From: Amycolatopsis iheyensis
Lineage (GTDB): Bacteria; Actinomycetota; Actinomycetes; Mycobacteriales; Pseudonocardiaceae
Direction of reading: 5' to 3'
NCBI RefSeq assembly: GCF_024703995.1
Contig: NZ_JAMXQV010000003.1
Location: 248,001 to 312,000, forward strand
Length of the DNA stretch: 64,000 bases
The position numbers and the translations under genes were made by a program. This document shows positions 24,729-32,515 of the stretch, one piece after another. Position 1 is the stretch's first letter. The number at the start of each line of letters is the position of its first letter. The notes under the pieces were generated by a model that saw only the letters and a list, made by a program, of their open reading frames with translations, made no database searches and had not been told where the DNA came from.

Positions 24729-25145
24729 ATGCTCAACGCAATCACGATCTCGCAGATCTTCGTGCTCGACCAGGACGAGGCGCTCGACTTCTACGTCGGC
24801 AAGCTCGGCCTGGAGGTCCACACCGACGCCGACCTTGGCTTCATGCGGTGGCTGACGATCAACGTGCCCGGCCGGCCCGACCGGGAGATCCTGCTGGAGA
24901 AGCCCGGCCCGCCCCGGATGGACGAGGCGACCGCGGACCAGGTCCGGGACCTGCTGACGAAGGGGGCGATGGGCGGCTCGCTGTTCTTCGAAAGCGACGA
25001 CTGCCGCAAGACCTACGAGACGCTGCTGGCCAAGGGCGTCGAGTTCACCGACGAGCCGACCGAGCGCCCGTACGGCATCGACTGCGGCCTGCGTGACCCG
25101 TTCGGCAACAGCATCCGGTTCAGCCAGCCGCTTTCCGGCTCCTGA
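24729..25145 (+). CDS. VOC-superfamily (glyoxalase-like) protein
   Basis: 138 residues with the paired beta-alpha-beta-beta-beta units of the VOC fold: FVLDQDEALDFYVGKLGLEV at the start and GLRDPFGNSIRFSQP at the end. Metal-ligand positions are only partly conserved, so the reaction cannot be assigned. A TACCGT -10 box ends 7 bases before the ATG, with no ribosome site, so it is probably leaderless. Likely a target of the AraC-type gene upstream. Confidence 0.82.
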   Translation: MLNAITISQIFVLDQDEALDFYVGKLGLEVHTDADLGFMRWLTINVPGRPDREILLEKPGPPRMDEATADQVRDLLTKGAMGGSLFFESDDCRKTYETLLAKGVEFTDEPTERPYGIDCGLRDPFGNSIRFSQPLSGS

Positions 25146-25152
25146 AAAGCGC

Positions 25153-25506
25153 TCAGCGCAGCCACCGCAACGCCGCGTCGACGCAGTCCTCGGGGCTGCT
25201 GTTGAACGCGATGGCCGCGGCGGGCGCCTGCCGGCGGACCAGGTCGAGGATCCGCTCGAAGAGCTCGACCAGTGGCTCGTGGGTCCGGATGCCGCCGCCG
25301 ATCACCACGCAGGCGTAGGCGTGGCCGGCCAACGCCGACGCGATGGCCTGTTCGGGGTGCTCGCCGGGGGAGACCAGGCAGTAGTCGGCCGCGATGCCGT
25401 GCTCGTCGAACCGGGCCCGGCCGCGGGCGATCGCGGCCTGGACCGGCTCCGGGTCCCAGCCTTCGAGCTTGGCGGGGTCGAGCCCGACGACCAGCACTCG
25501 TGTCAC
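25153..25506 (-). CDS. Conserved hypothetical protein
   Basis: 117 residues from a GTG at 25506. The sequence alternates hydrophobic strands and helices: VLVVGLDPAKLEGWDPEP at the N-terminus, a central CVVIGGGIRTHEPLVELFERIL, and the C-terminal FNSSPEDCVDAALRWL. This suggests a small Rossmann-like alpha/beta fold. No catalytic motif is recognised and no function is proposed. Divergent from the DinB gene across a 36-bp palindrome. Confidence 0.7.
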   Translation of the reverse strand: MTRVLVVGLDPAKLEGWDPEPVQAAIARGRARFDEHGIAADYCLVSPGEHPEQAIASALAGHAYACVVIGGGIRTHEPLVELFERILDLVRRQAPAAAIAFNSSPEDCVDAALRWLR

Positions 25507-25531
25507 CGCCGGGACGATACGCGGCCGCGAG

Positions 25532-25567
25532 CATGGTTGCCGGACGCCGTGGCGTCCGGCAACCATG
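25532..25567. promoter_or_regulatory. 36-bp near-perfect palindrome between divergent genes
   Basis: Arms of 17 bp, beginning CATGGTTGCCGG at 25532 and mirrored exactly at 25551-25567, with a 2-base centre (GT). It fills more than half of the 66-bp divergent gap and ends 5 bases before the DinB start codon. It is much longer than a normal operator half-site; a cruciform, RNA stem or multi-protein site is possible. Confidence 0.75.
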
Positions 25568-25572
25568 GGGCC

Positions 25573-26130
25573 ATGTCCGATGGACCGCCCGTCCCGCCGC
25601 TGGCGGCGGAAGACCACACCTGCGCCGAATGCGGGCTCTCGTACCCCGCGCTCACGCTCGACGCCGCCCGCGCGATCATCGGGTCGCTGCCCGAAGCGGC
25701 GGACGCCGTGCTCGGCGCCGCGTCCCCGCGGGAGCTTCGCCGCCGGCCCGCGCCGGAGCGCTGGTCGGCGCTGGAGTACCTCTGCCACCTGCGCGACGTC
25801 TGCGTGACTTCCACGATCCGGGTGCACCGAGCCCGCACCGAGGACCGGCCCGTGCTCGATCCGATGCTGAACGACCTGCGTGCCCGCCGGTTCCGCTACA
25901 ACGAGCGCTCCCTCGACGGGGTGCGCGCCGAGCTGGCGGCCTGTGCTGCCGGGCTCGGCGAAGAAATCGGGCGGCTGACCCCGGCCGACGGTGCACGTCT
26001 CGTGACGCGGCTGCCGGGCGAACACCGCACCGCCCGCTGGCTGGTCCGCCAGGCGGCCCACGAGGTCGTCCACCACCTCGCGGACATCGAGCACTGCCTG
26101 AGCGCGGATATCCGCGACGACCGTGAATGA
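25573..26130 (+). CDS. DinB-superfamily protein
   Basis: 185 residues with the four-helix DinB fold: WSALEYLCHLRDV carries the first metal histidine, and HEVVHHLADIEHCL the last ones. A CxxC (CAEC) at residues 18-21 could form a small N-terminal zinc or structural site, as in other actinobacterial DinB relatives. Members include mycothiol- or bacillithiol-dependent transferases; which substrate is used here is unknown. Confidence 0.8.
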   Translation: MSDGPPVPPLAAEDHTCAECGLSYPALTLDAARAIIGSLPEAADAVLGAASPRELRRRPAPERWSALEYLCHLRDVCVTSTIRVHRARTEDRPVLDPMLNDLRARRFRYNERSLDGVRAELAACAAGLGEEIGRLTPADGARLVTRLPGEHRTARWLVRQAAHEVVHHLADIEHCLSADIRDDRE

Positions 26131-26489
26131 TTTACCGGTCAAATCCTCAAGTGGAATATTGTCCCGATGTCGGCGTCGTCGTCCCCGCGTTCAGCAGCAG
26201 ATTCGCATGGTATAAGATCGCATTGTCACGCATTTCGCAGGTGACATCGAGGTTCACCAAACGTCCAATTTTTGTCAGTTGACCGGAATCGTCCGAGCTG
26301 GGTGACGCGGTTTCGGGAATGCCGTTCACTCGATCAGCGGTATGGCTGTGTGGTCAACTCCTCGAAGCTGTAGTTCGTGGGGGACCGGGGGGCTGGGGGA
26401 ATCTCTGTGTCGTGAGACCGGGTGGCCCGGCTTTGCCCGTCCGTCCCGTTGCCGTGAATCGACAGCAAGGCGCGTTGGGGGAAAACGCA
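26131..26489. other. AT-richer intergenic region before the six-gene operon
   Basis: 359 bp without a convincing gene on the plus strand. Roughly the first 200 bp is visibly AT-richer than anything nearby. TGTAGT (about 26371) with an upstream TGGTCA is a weak promoter candidate. CCGGG-TGG-CCCGG (26418-26430), followed by CTTT, could be a leader stem. A GGGGG ribosome site ends 8 bases before the hydroxylase ATG. Confidence 0.5.
26147..26329 (-). CDS. Possible 60-residue peptide
   Basis: A GTG-started frame of 60 codons within the AT-richer gap, divergent from the hydroxylase operon. It includes a TTA leucine codon, rare in high-GC actinomycetes and often a sign of developmental (bldA) control. 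The product is unremarkable: a polar N-terminal half, one cysteine, and a C-terminal stretch ILYHANLLLNAG. No homology is recognised and no ribosome site is evident, so it may be chance. Confidence 0.2.
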   Translation of the reverse strand: MNGIPETASPSSDDSGQLTKIGRLVNLDVTCEMRDNAILYHANLLLNAGTTTPTSGQYST

Positions 26490-27245
26490 ATGGCTACTGC
26501 CTTCGTCACCGATGAATTCCTGGCCGATGTCGGGGAACACGTGGATTTGCGCGTGGACCGCCGACAGTTGCTCAGAGCGCGAAACAACTTCCTGAACTTC
26601 GGTTTCGTCAAGGCGCCGTTCCTGGTGTCCCCCGAAACCAAACAGCAGGTCGCCGCCGAGGTCGAGCGCTTGATCACCGAGCACGGCGTGCGCCGTGACC
26701 TGGTCTTCGAGCAGACCGGCGACACCCCGCGGCGGATGCGGAACGTCCGCCAGCACGAAATCGCCCGGTACGGCGAAGTGGTGCCGACCGTTTACCGTTC
26801 GCCCGAACTCCGCGCCGCCCTCGGCGAAATCGCCGGCGAAGAAGTTCTCGAATGTCCGTATGAGCCCGAACAGTGCGTCATCACCGAATTGGTCAAGGAC
26901 GGCGACACGCACGGCTGGCACTGGGACGACTACTCCTTCGCGCTGGTCTGGGTGATCGACTGCCCGCCGCTCGAGGACGGCGGCTTCGTGCAGTGCGTGC
27001 CACGGACGACGTGGAACAAGGCCGACCCGCAGCTGCACCGCCAGTTCGTGAACCAGCCCATCTACTCCCTCGAACTGACCCCGGGCGACCTCTACTTCAT
27101 GCGCACCGACACGACCCTGCACCGCGTCTACCCCGTGCACAACGGGCGGCGGCTGATCATCAACATGGGCTACGCCGCGCGGCGTGACCTGCTCAAGGAC
27201 ATCGACCACGGAACCATGGACACGTTGTGGGAGGGCGGGCAGTGA
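26490..27245 (+). CDS. Fe(II)/2-oxoglutarate amino-acid hydroxylase, BesD/ArpA-like
   Basis: 251-residue non-haem iron oxygenase. The facial triad is seen as HWD (H144, D146, within HGWHWDDYSFALVW) and H211 in LHRVYPV, with R220/R221 as the likely 2-oxoglutarate anchor. Relatives of this type act on free amino acids. Those that halogenate, such as BesD, have glycine in place of the aspartate. D146 is present here, so hydroxylation is predicted. It is the first gene of a six-gene operon and its stop overlaps the next start (GTGA). The substrate, perhaps a basic amino acid, is inferred from the neighbours. Confidence 0.8.
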   Translation: MATAFVTDEFLADVGEHVDLRVDRRQLLRARNNFLNFGFVKAPFLVSPETKQQVAAEVERLITEHGVRRDLVFEQTGDTPRRMRNVRQHEIARYGEVVPTVYRSPELRAALGEIAGEEVLECPYEPEQCVITELVKDGDTHGWHWDDYSFALVWVIDCPPLEDGGFVQCVPRTTWNKADPQLHRQFVNQPIYSLELTPGDLYFMRTDTTLHRVYPVHNGRRLIINMGYAARRDLLKDIDHGTMDTLWEGGQ

Positions 27246-28489
27246 CGCCGTCGAAGATCGTTCTCGCGTACTCCGGGGGCCTGGACACCTCCGTCATCCT
27301 CGTCTGGCTGCAGGAGCAGTACGCCTGCCCGGTCGTCGCGTTCATCGCCAACCTCGGGCAAACCGAAGCGGAAGTCGCCGAGGCCACCGAAAAAGCGCAC
27401 CGCTACGGCGCCTCCGAGGTGCACGTCGCCGACCTGCGTGACGAGTTCGCCCGCGACTACGCGTTCCCGATGGCCCGGGCCAACGCCGTGTACGAGGGCC
27501 AGTACCTGATGGGCTCGTCGATCGGCCGCCCGCTGATCGCGGCCCGCCAGGCCGCGCTCGCCCGCCGGCTCGGCGCGGACGCGGTGGCGCACGGCGCGAC
27601 CGGCAAGGGCAACGACCAGATCCGGTTCGACCTCACCTACCGCGCGCTGGCGCCCGAGCTGGCCGTCATCGCGCCGTGGCGGCACTGGGACTTCAAGTCC
27701 CGGTCCGACCTGCTGGCCTACGCCGCGGCCAAGGCGATCACGGTCGCCGAAGCCGGGCCCAGCCGGCCGGTCTCGGTCGACTCGAACCTGCTGCACACCT
27801 CCTACGAGGGCGAGGTGCTGGAGGACCCGGCCATCCCGCCGCCGCCAGGGCTGCTGCAGCGCGTCCGCGACCCCGAGGACGCGCCGGGCACGCACGAGCT
27901 CGTCGAGATCGGGTTCGAGGAGGGCGACCCGGTTTCGGTCAACGGGCAGCGGCTCGCGCCCGGCGCGCTGATGGGCGTGCTCGGCGAAGTCGGCGCCCGG
28001 CACGGAATCGGCCGGCTCGACGTCGTCGAGAACCGGATCTTCGGGTTCCGGACCCGCAACATCTACGAAGCGCCCGCCGCGACCCTGCTGTGGCACGCCC
28101 ACCGCGCGGTCGAGTCGCTCGTGCTCGACCCGGAAGTGGCGCAGCTCAAGGAGGAGTTCGTCCCGAAGTACGCGCGGCTGGTCTACCGCGGCCTGTGGTT
28201 CGCGCCGGAGCGCGAGATGCTGCAGGCGGCCATCGACCACAGCCAGCGCGAGGTCACCGGCACCGCGACGCTGCGGCTGTACCGCGGCGGCCTGCAGGTC
28301 GCCGGCCGCACCTCGCCGTTCAGCCGCTACGACGTGCGGCTCGCCACCTTCGAAGACGACCACGCCGCCTTCGACCAGGCGGACGCCGAAAGCTGGCTGC
28401 GGGTCACCGGCATCCGGCTGGCCCAGGGCAGCCGCGCCGGAGCGGACGTCGAACCCGGCGAGCTGGCCGCCGTCGAGGGGGTCTCGTGA
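27242..28489 (+). CDS. argG: Argininosuccinate synthase (pathway paralogue)
   Basis: 415-residue ATP-dependent ligase that normally joins citrulline and aspartate. The PP-loop AYSGGLDTS is at 9-17, and the AMP/substrate segments YEGQY, HGATGKGNDQIRFD and APWR are intact. The usual ADVGQ/ADLGQ segment reads ANLGQ (36-40), and the motif LARP reads IGRP. No argininosuccinate lyase follows, unlike arginine operons, and the flanking genes are a hydroxylase and a formyltransferase. I therefore read it as a specialised copy acting on a ureido compound. Overlaps both neighbours by 4 bases. Family sure; specialised role inferred. Confidence 0.85.
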   Translation: MTPSKIVLAYSGGLDTSVILVWLQEQYACPVVAFIANLGQTEAEVAEATEKAHRYGASEVHVADLRDEFARDYAFPMARANAVYEGQYLMGSSIGRPLIAARQAALARRLGADAVAHGATGKGNDQIRFDLTYRALAPELAVIAPWRHWDFKSRSDLLAYAAAKAITVAEAGPSRPVSVDSNLLHTSYEGEVLEDPAIPPPPGLLQRVRDPEDAPGTHELVEIGFEEGDPVSVNGQRLAPGALMGVLGEVGARHGIGRLDVVENRIFGFRTRNIYEAPAATLLWHAHRAVESLVLDPEVAQLKEEFVPKYARLVYRGLWFAPEREMLQAAIDHSQREVTGTATLRLYRGGLQVAGRTSPFSRYDVRLATFEDDHAAFDQADAESWLRVTGIRLAQGSRAGADVEPGELAAVEGVS

Positions 28490-29406
28490 GAACGGCGTTC
28501 CTCGGCTACGGCGAGATCGGCGCGACGGTCCTCGGGCCGCTGGCCGAAAAGCACGACGTGGGCGTCGTCATCACCCACGAGCCCGACTTCGGCGGGCTCG
28601 GCGAGGACCACGTCGTGCGGCTCACCGAGCGGCTCGGCCTGCCGACGTTGTTCGCCCGCAACGCCGGGGAAAGCCACGTGCTGGAGGCGTTGCGCGAAGC
28701 GGCGCCGGAGGTGCTGGTCTCCGCCAACTGGCGGACGACCGTGCCCGAGCTGACCCTCGAGATCCCCACCCGGTACCCGCTCAACGTGCACGACGCCCTG
28801 CTGCCGACGTACGCCGGGTTCGGCTCGGTCAACTGGGCCATCCGCAACGGCGAACGCGAGATCGGCCTGAGCGTGCACGTGATGGAACGCGAGCTGGACA
28901 CCGGGCCGGTGCTGCACACCGTCGTCGTGCCCATCGAAGAGGACGACACGGCCGGCGATGTCTACGTCAAGCTCCTGCGGCAGTACCCCGGCGCGGTGCT
29001 CGACGCGCTCGACCTCGCCGAGCGCGGGGTCGAGCCGGTGGCCCAGCCCGGCACCGGCGCGACCTTCTACCACCGCATCACCGAGGCCGACACGCGGATC
29101 GACTGGACGCAGCCCACGACCCGGCTGGTCAACCTGGTCCGCGGCCAGAGCGACCCGTTCCGCAACGCGTGGTGCCTGCTCGACGGCGAGAAGCTCTACG
29201 TCAAGCGGGCCGTCCGGCCCGAGCGGTCCTACCGCGGCACGCCGGGCCGGGTCGTGAAGTACGCGCAGGACGGCGTCGCCGTCGTGTGCGGGCCCAGCTG
29301 GGCCGACGGGTCCGACGGGATCGTCCTGCTCGAGGTCCAGCGGGCCGGGCAGGAACCCGAACCGGCCACCCACGTGTTCAAACGGCTCGGCGTCCAGCTG
29401 CAGTGA
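28486..29406 (+). CDS. Formyltransferase, Fmt/ArnA-like
   Basis: 306 residues with a formyl-transferase N-terminal domain (1-170) and an Fmt-type C-terminal domain (about 200-300). The catalytic asparagine-histidine-aspartate set is complete: N100 and H102 in LNVHDALLP, D138 in ELDTGP. The RG..P segment that follows in tRNA and sugar formyltransferases reads AGFGSVNWAI here. The acceptor is thus probably neither Met-tRNA nor UDP-amino-arabinose. It would use 10-formyl-tetrahydrofolate to formylate an amine. Its GTG start overlaps the synthase stop, tying it to the same pathway. Confidence 0.8.
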   Translation: MRTAFLGYGEIGATVLGPLAEKHDVGVVITHEPDFGGLGEDHVVRLTERLGLPTLFARNAGESHVLEALREAAPEVLVSANWRTTVPELTLEIPTRYPLNVHDALLPTYAGFGSVNWAIRNGEREIGLSVHVMERELDTGPVLHTVVVPIEEDDTAGDVYVKLLRQYPGAVLDALDLAERGVEPVAQPGTGATFYHRITEADTRIDWTQPTTRLVNLVRGQSDPFRNAWCLLDGEKLYVKRAVRPERSYRGTPGRVVKYAQDGVAVVCGPSWADGSDGIVLLEVQRAGQEPEPATHVFKRLGVQLQ

Positions 29407-29455
29407 CGTCCGTGCCGCCGTACCACCCTTACGACCAGGTCGCCGGAGGAGCACC

Positions 29456-30772
29456 TTGCCCACCACGTTGAACCGCTCACTCGGGACGAGCGCGCTGGCC
29501 ACCCACTACGTCACCTCGGTGATGGGCGTGGGTGTGCTGGTGATCCCGTCCCTCGCCTGGTCGGCCGCCGGGCCGCTGTCCCTGGTGGCCTGGGCGGTGC
29601 TGATCGTCTACAGCTACCCGTTCGCGCTGATCTTCGCCAAGCTGTCGATGCTGTTCCCGACGGCCAAGGGGGTCGCGGAGTTCGCCGACCGGGCGTTCGG
29701 CCCGCGGTTCGGCCGGATCACCGCGGTGTTCCTGCTGATCACCCTGCTGGTGGCCAACCCGGTGCTGGGGCTGGCTTCCGGCCGGTACCTGCTCGGCGCA
29801 CTCGTCCCGGACGCGAGCAACCGGGCCTCGCTGCTGGTGGGCGGCGGGATCATCCTCGCCTGCATCGCGCTGAACCTGCTGGGGGTGAAGGTCAGCACGA
29901 CGGTCCAGATGATCGTGCTCGGCACCGTGACGGTGCTGCTGGTCCTGGTGATCGCGCTGACCCTGCCGAAGGGGGACGTCTCGCGGCTCACGCCGATCGC
30001 GCCCGACGGCTGGCTTTCGCTCGGGACGGCGTTGCTGATCTGCTTCTTCGGGTTCATCGGCTGGGAAAACGCGGCTCCGGTCGCGGAAGAGGTCCGCGAA
30101 CCGGCCCGCACCTTCCCGAAAGCCATCCTCTACGCGGTTTCCGGCGTCGGGCTCCTGTACTTCGGGATGGCGCTGGCGGTCGCGGTCTCGCTGCCGGCCG
30201 GGCTGGGCAGCGAGGAAGGGCTCACGGGGTTCGTTCAGCTGCTCACCATCGGCATCGGCCCGCAGATCGCCGGCACCGGCAAGATCGTCGCGGGCGTGCT
30301 CATGCTGCTGACCACCAACGCGTGGTGCCTCGGCACGTCCCGGGTGATCTTCGCGCTGGCGCGCGAGGGAATCCTGCCGGCGAAGCTGGCGCACGTCTCG
30401 CCGAAGTCGCGCGTGCCGGTGAACGCCGTGATGGCGCTCATCCCGGGGTACGGCGTCGCCGTGGCGTTGCTCGTGCTGACGGATTCGAACGAGTCGGCGC
30501 TGATCAAGGCGTCGTCGGCGGCGTTCCTGCTGGTGTTCCTCGTCGCGTTCGTCTCGGCGCTGCGGTTGATCCGCACCGGCGCGATCCGGTACGTGACCAT
30601 GGGCGTCGTCGCCGTCACGGTCGTGATGCTGCCGTTCTTCGGGATGAGCGTGGCGTACGCGGGGATCATGCTCGTGGTGGCACTCGTCGCCGAGTTCGCG
30701 CTGCGCCGGCGCACCCGCCCGGTGGTCGCGGTGCCCGAGCCGATCCCCGAGGAGGACACCGGTGCCCGGTAA
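29456..30772 (+). CDS. APC-family amino-acid permease
   Basis: Membrane transporter of 438 residues with about 12 hydrophobic helices. The first helix region GVGVLVIPSLAWSAAGP resembles the substrate/Na site of APC proteins. The TTG at 29456 is the start, with GGAGGA 5 bases before it; a TTG start suggests low expression. It lies inside the six-gene operon and overlaps the carbamoyltransferase start, so it probably moves the substrate in or the product out. Direction cannot be told. Confidence 0.85.
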   Translation: MPTTLNRSLGTSALATHYVTSVMGVGVLVIPSLAWSAAGPLSLVAWAVLIVYSYPFALIFAKLSMLFPTAKGVAEFADRAFGPRFGRITAVFLLITLLVANPVLGLASGRYLLGALVPDASNRASLLVGGGIILACIALNLLGVKVSTTVQMIVLGTVTVLLVLVIALTLPKGDVSRLTPIAPDGWLSLGTALLICFFGFIGWENAAPVAEEVREPARTFPKAILYAVSGVGLLYFGMALAVAVSLPAGLGSEEGLTGFVQLLTIGIGPQIAGTGKIVAGVLMLLTTNAWCLGTSRVIFALAREGILPAKLAHVSPKSRVPVNAVMALIPGYGVAVALLVLTDSNESALIKASSAAFLLVFLVAFVSALRLIRTGAIRYVTMGVVAVTVVMLPFFGMSVAYAGIMLVVALVAEFALRRRTRPVVAVPEPIPEEDTGAR

Positions 30773-31745
30773 GGACGTGCTCGGGATGGCCGACCTCGGC
30801 GCCGACGGGATCGGCGCCGTGCTCGAGCTGGCCCGGCGGATGAAGGCCGGCGAGGACACCACCCGGTACCTGGCGGGCAAGAACGTGGGCCTGCTGTTCA
30901 ACGTGCCCTCCACCCGCACGCGGGTGTCGTTCCAGGTGGCCGCGAGCCAGCTGGGCGCCGACAGCCACACCTACGGCGTGGAGGAGCTCCGGCTCGCCAA
31001 CCGCGAAACCGTCGAGGACACCGCCGGCGTGCTGGCGCGCTACCTCGACGCGCTCGTCGTCCGCTGGTACGACATGGACGACTACGGCGGCGGCCACCGC
31101 CGGCTCGAGGCCATGGCCGCCGCCGCGGACATCCCGGTCGTCAACGCGCTCGACGACCTCGAACACCCGTGCCAGGTCCTCGGCGACCTGCTCACCCTGC
31201 GCGAGCTGCTCGGCCCGGACCTCGCGGGCCGCCGGGTCGTCTACACGTGGGCGTATTCGTCGCGGCAGAAGACGCCGGGCGTGCTGCACTCCTCGATGCT
31301 GGCGGGCGCGCTGCTGGGCCTGCGGTTCACGTTCGTCCACCCGGAACACTTCGGGCTGGACCGGCGGTTCACCGAAGAGGCCGCCCGGATCGCCGCCGGC
31401 ACCGGGGCGGAGATCGTCTCGCGCACCGACCTCGAAGGCGCCGTGAGCGGCGCCGACGCCGTCTACGTCCAGAGCTGGAAGTCGTTCGAGCTCGCGGGGC
31501 AGGACGAGTGGCAGGCGCGGACGCGGCTGGCCGCGCGGTGGCGCGTCACCGAGGAGCTGATGGAACGCGCCGGGCCGGACGCGGTGTTCCTGGACTGCAT
31601 GCCGAGCAACCGCGGCGAGGAGGTCGACGCCGACGTCAAGGACGGCCCGCGGTCGCGGATCTTCCAGCAGGCCGAAAACCGGCTGCACGTCCAGAAGGCG
31701 TTGCTGGCGCGGCTGCTTTCCGAGCGGGCCCGGGGCGAGGGATGA
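30762..31745 (+). CDS. Aberrant ornithine-type carbamoyltransferase
   Basis: 327-residue transcarbamylase. The carbamoyl-phosphate site is intact: STRTR at 50-54 and HPCQ at 135-138. The acceptor side differs from ornithine carbamoyltransferase: the TDxW...SMG segment reads VQSWKSFE (236-243), and HCLP reads DCMP (278-281). YxxSW is closer to the knotted acetyl- or succinyl-ornithine group, but its usual partner motifs are not clear. It should carbamoylate an amino or hydroxy compound other than plain ornithine. Overlaps the permease by 11 bases and the SDR by 4. Confidence 0.8.
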   Translation: MPGKDVLGMADLGADGIGAVLELARRMKAGEDTTRYLAGKNVGLLFNVPSTRTRVSFQVAASQLGADSHTYGVEELRLANRETVEDTAGVLARYLDALVVRWYDMDDYGGGHRRLEAMAAAADIPVVNALDDLEHPCQVLGDLLTLRELLGPDLAGRRVVYTWAYSSRQKTPGVLHSSMLAGALLGLRFTFVHPEHFGLDRRFTEEAARIAAGTGAEIVSRTDLEGAVSGADAVYVQSWKSFELAGQDEWQARTRLAARWRVTEELMERAGPDAVFLDCMPSNRGEEVDADVKDGPRSRIFQQAENRLHVQKALLARLLSERARGEG

Positions 31746-32506
31746 CCACCGGGGACGTCCGCGGCCGGGTCGCGGTGGTCACCGGGGGCGGCGGCGGGAT
31801 CGGCGCCGCGGTGTGCGAAGACCTGGCCGCCCAGGGCGCCCGGGTGGCGGTCGTCGACCGCGACGAGGACGCGGCCGCCGCCGTCGTCAAGCAGCTGCGC
31901 GACCAGGACGCCGAAGCCGAGGCGTTCGTGTGCCGCCTGGACGACTCCGCGGCGGTGACCCGGATGGCCGGCGAAGTCGTCGAACGCTTCGCCGGCCTCG
32001 ACATCCTCTGCAACGTGGCCGGCAGCGTGCGGCGCGGCTCGGTGCTGGAGCTGTCCGACGACGACTGGCACGCCTGCCTCGCGGACAACCTCACGTCCGT
32101 GTTCCTGACCTGCCGGCTCGCCATCCCGCACATGACCCGCGCCGGCGGCGGGGCGATCGTGAACGTCGCCTCCGGGTGGGGGCTGCGCGGCGGCGCCGCG
32201 GCCGCGGCCTACTGCGCGGCCAAGGGCGGTGTGGTCCAGCTGACCCGGGCCATGGCCCTCGACCACGCACCGCTCGTCCGGGTGAACTGCGTTGCGCCCG
32301 GCGACGTCCGGACCCCGCTGCTCGAGGACGAGGCCCGGCAGGTCGGCGTCGGCTACCGCGAATTCCTGCGCGAGGCGGGCGACCGGCCGCTGCTGCGGGT
32401 CGGCACGCCGGCCGAAATCGCCGCGGTCATCGGGTTCCTCGCCGGACCGCGGTCGTCGTTCATGACCGGCGCGGTGGTCGCGGTGGACGGGGGCGGCACG
32501 GTATGA
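31742..32506 (+). CDS. Short-chain dehydrogenase closing the operon
   Basis: Classical SDR of 254 residues. TGGGGGIG is near residue 16, NVAG in place of NNAG near 93, and the catalytic pair is in YCAAK, with the serine in VASGWG. It lacks the insertion that marks mycofactocin-coupled SDRs, so it should use free NAD(P). As the last gene of the operon it could oxidise the hydroxyl put on by the first enzyme. Convergent with a RidA-like gene 9 bases away. Confidence 0.85.
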   Translation: MTTGDVRGRVAVVTGGGGGIGAAVCEDLAAQGARVAVVDRDEDAAAAVVKQLRDQDAEAEAFVCRLDDSAAVTRMAGEVVERFAGLDILCNVAGSVRRGSVLELSDDDWHACLADNLTSVFLTCRLAIPHMTRAGGGAIVNVASGWGLRGGAAAAAYCAAKGGVVQLTRAMALDHAPLVRVNCVAPGDVRTPLLEDEARQVGVGYREFLREAGDRPLLRVGTPAEIAAVIGFLAGPRSSFMTGAVVAVDGGGTV

Positions 32507-32515
32507 GCCCGTCCG

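Noticed and set aside
26319..26489. Upstream extension of the hydroxylase start
   Set aside because: The added residues are Gly/Trp-rich with no family match; ATG 26490 has a ribosome site and gives the family N-terminus.
26147..32506. RiPP or NRPS cluster reading of the new operon
   Set aside because: No adenylation, carrier or cyclodehydratase domain is present, and the only radical SAM and precursor peptide belong to mycofactocin.
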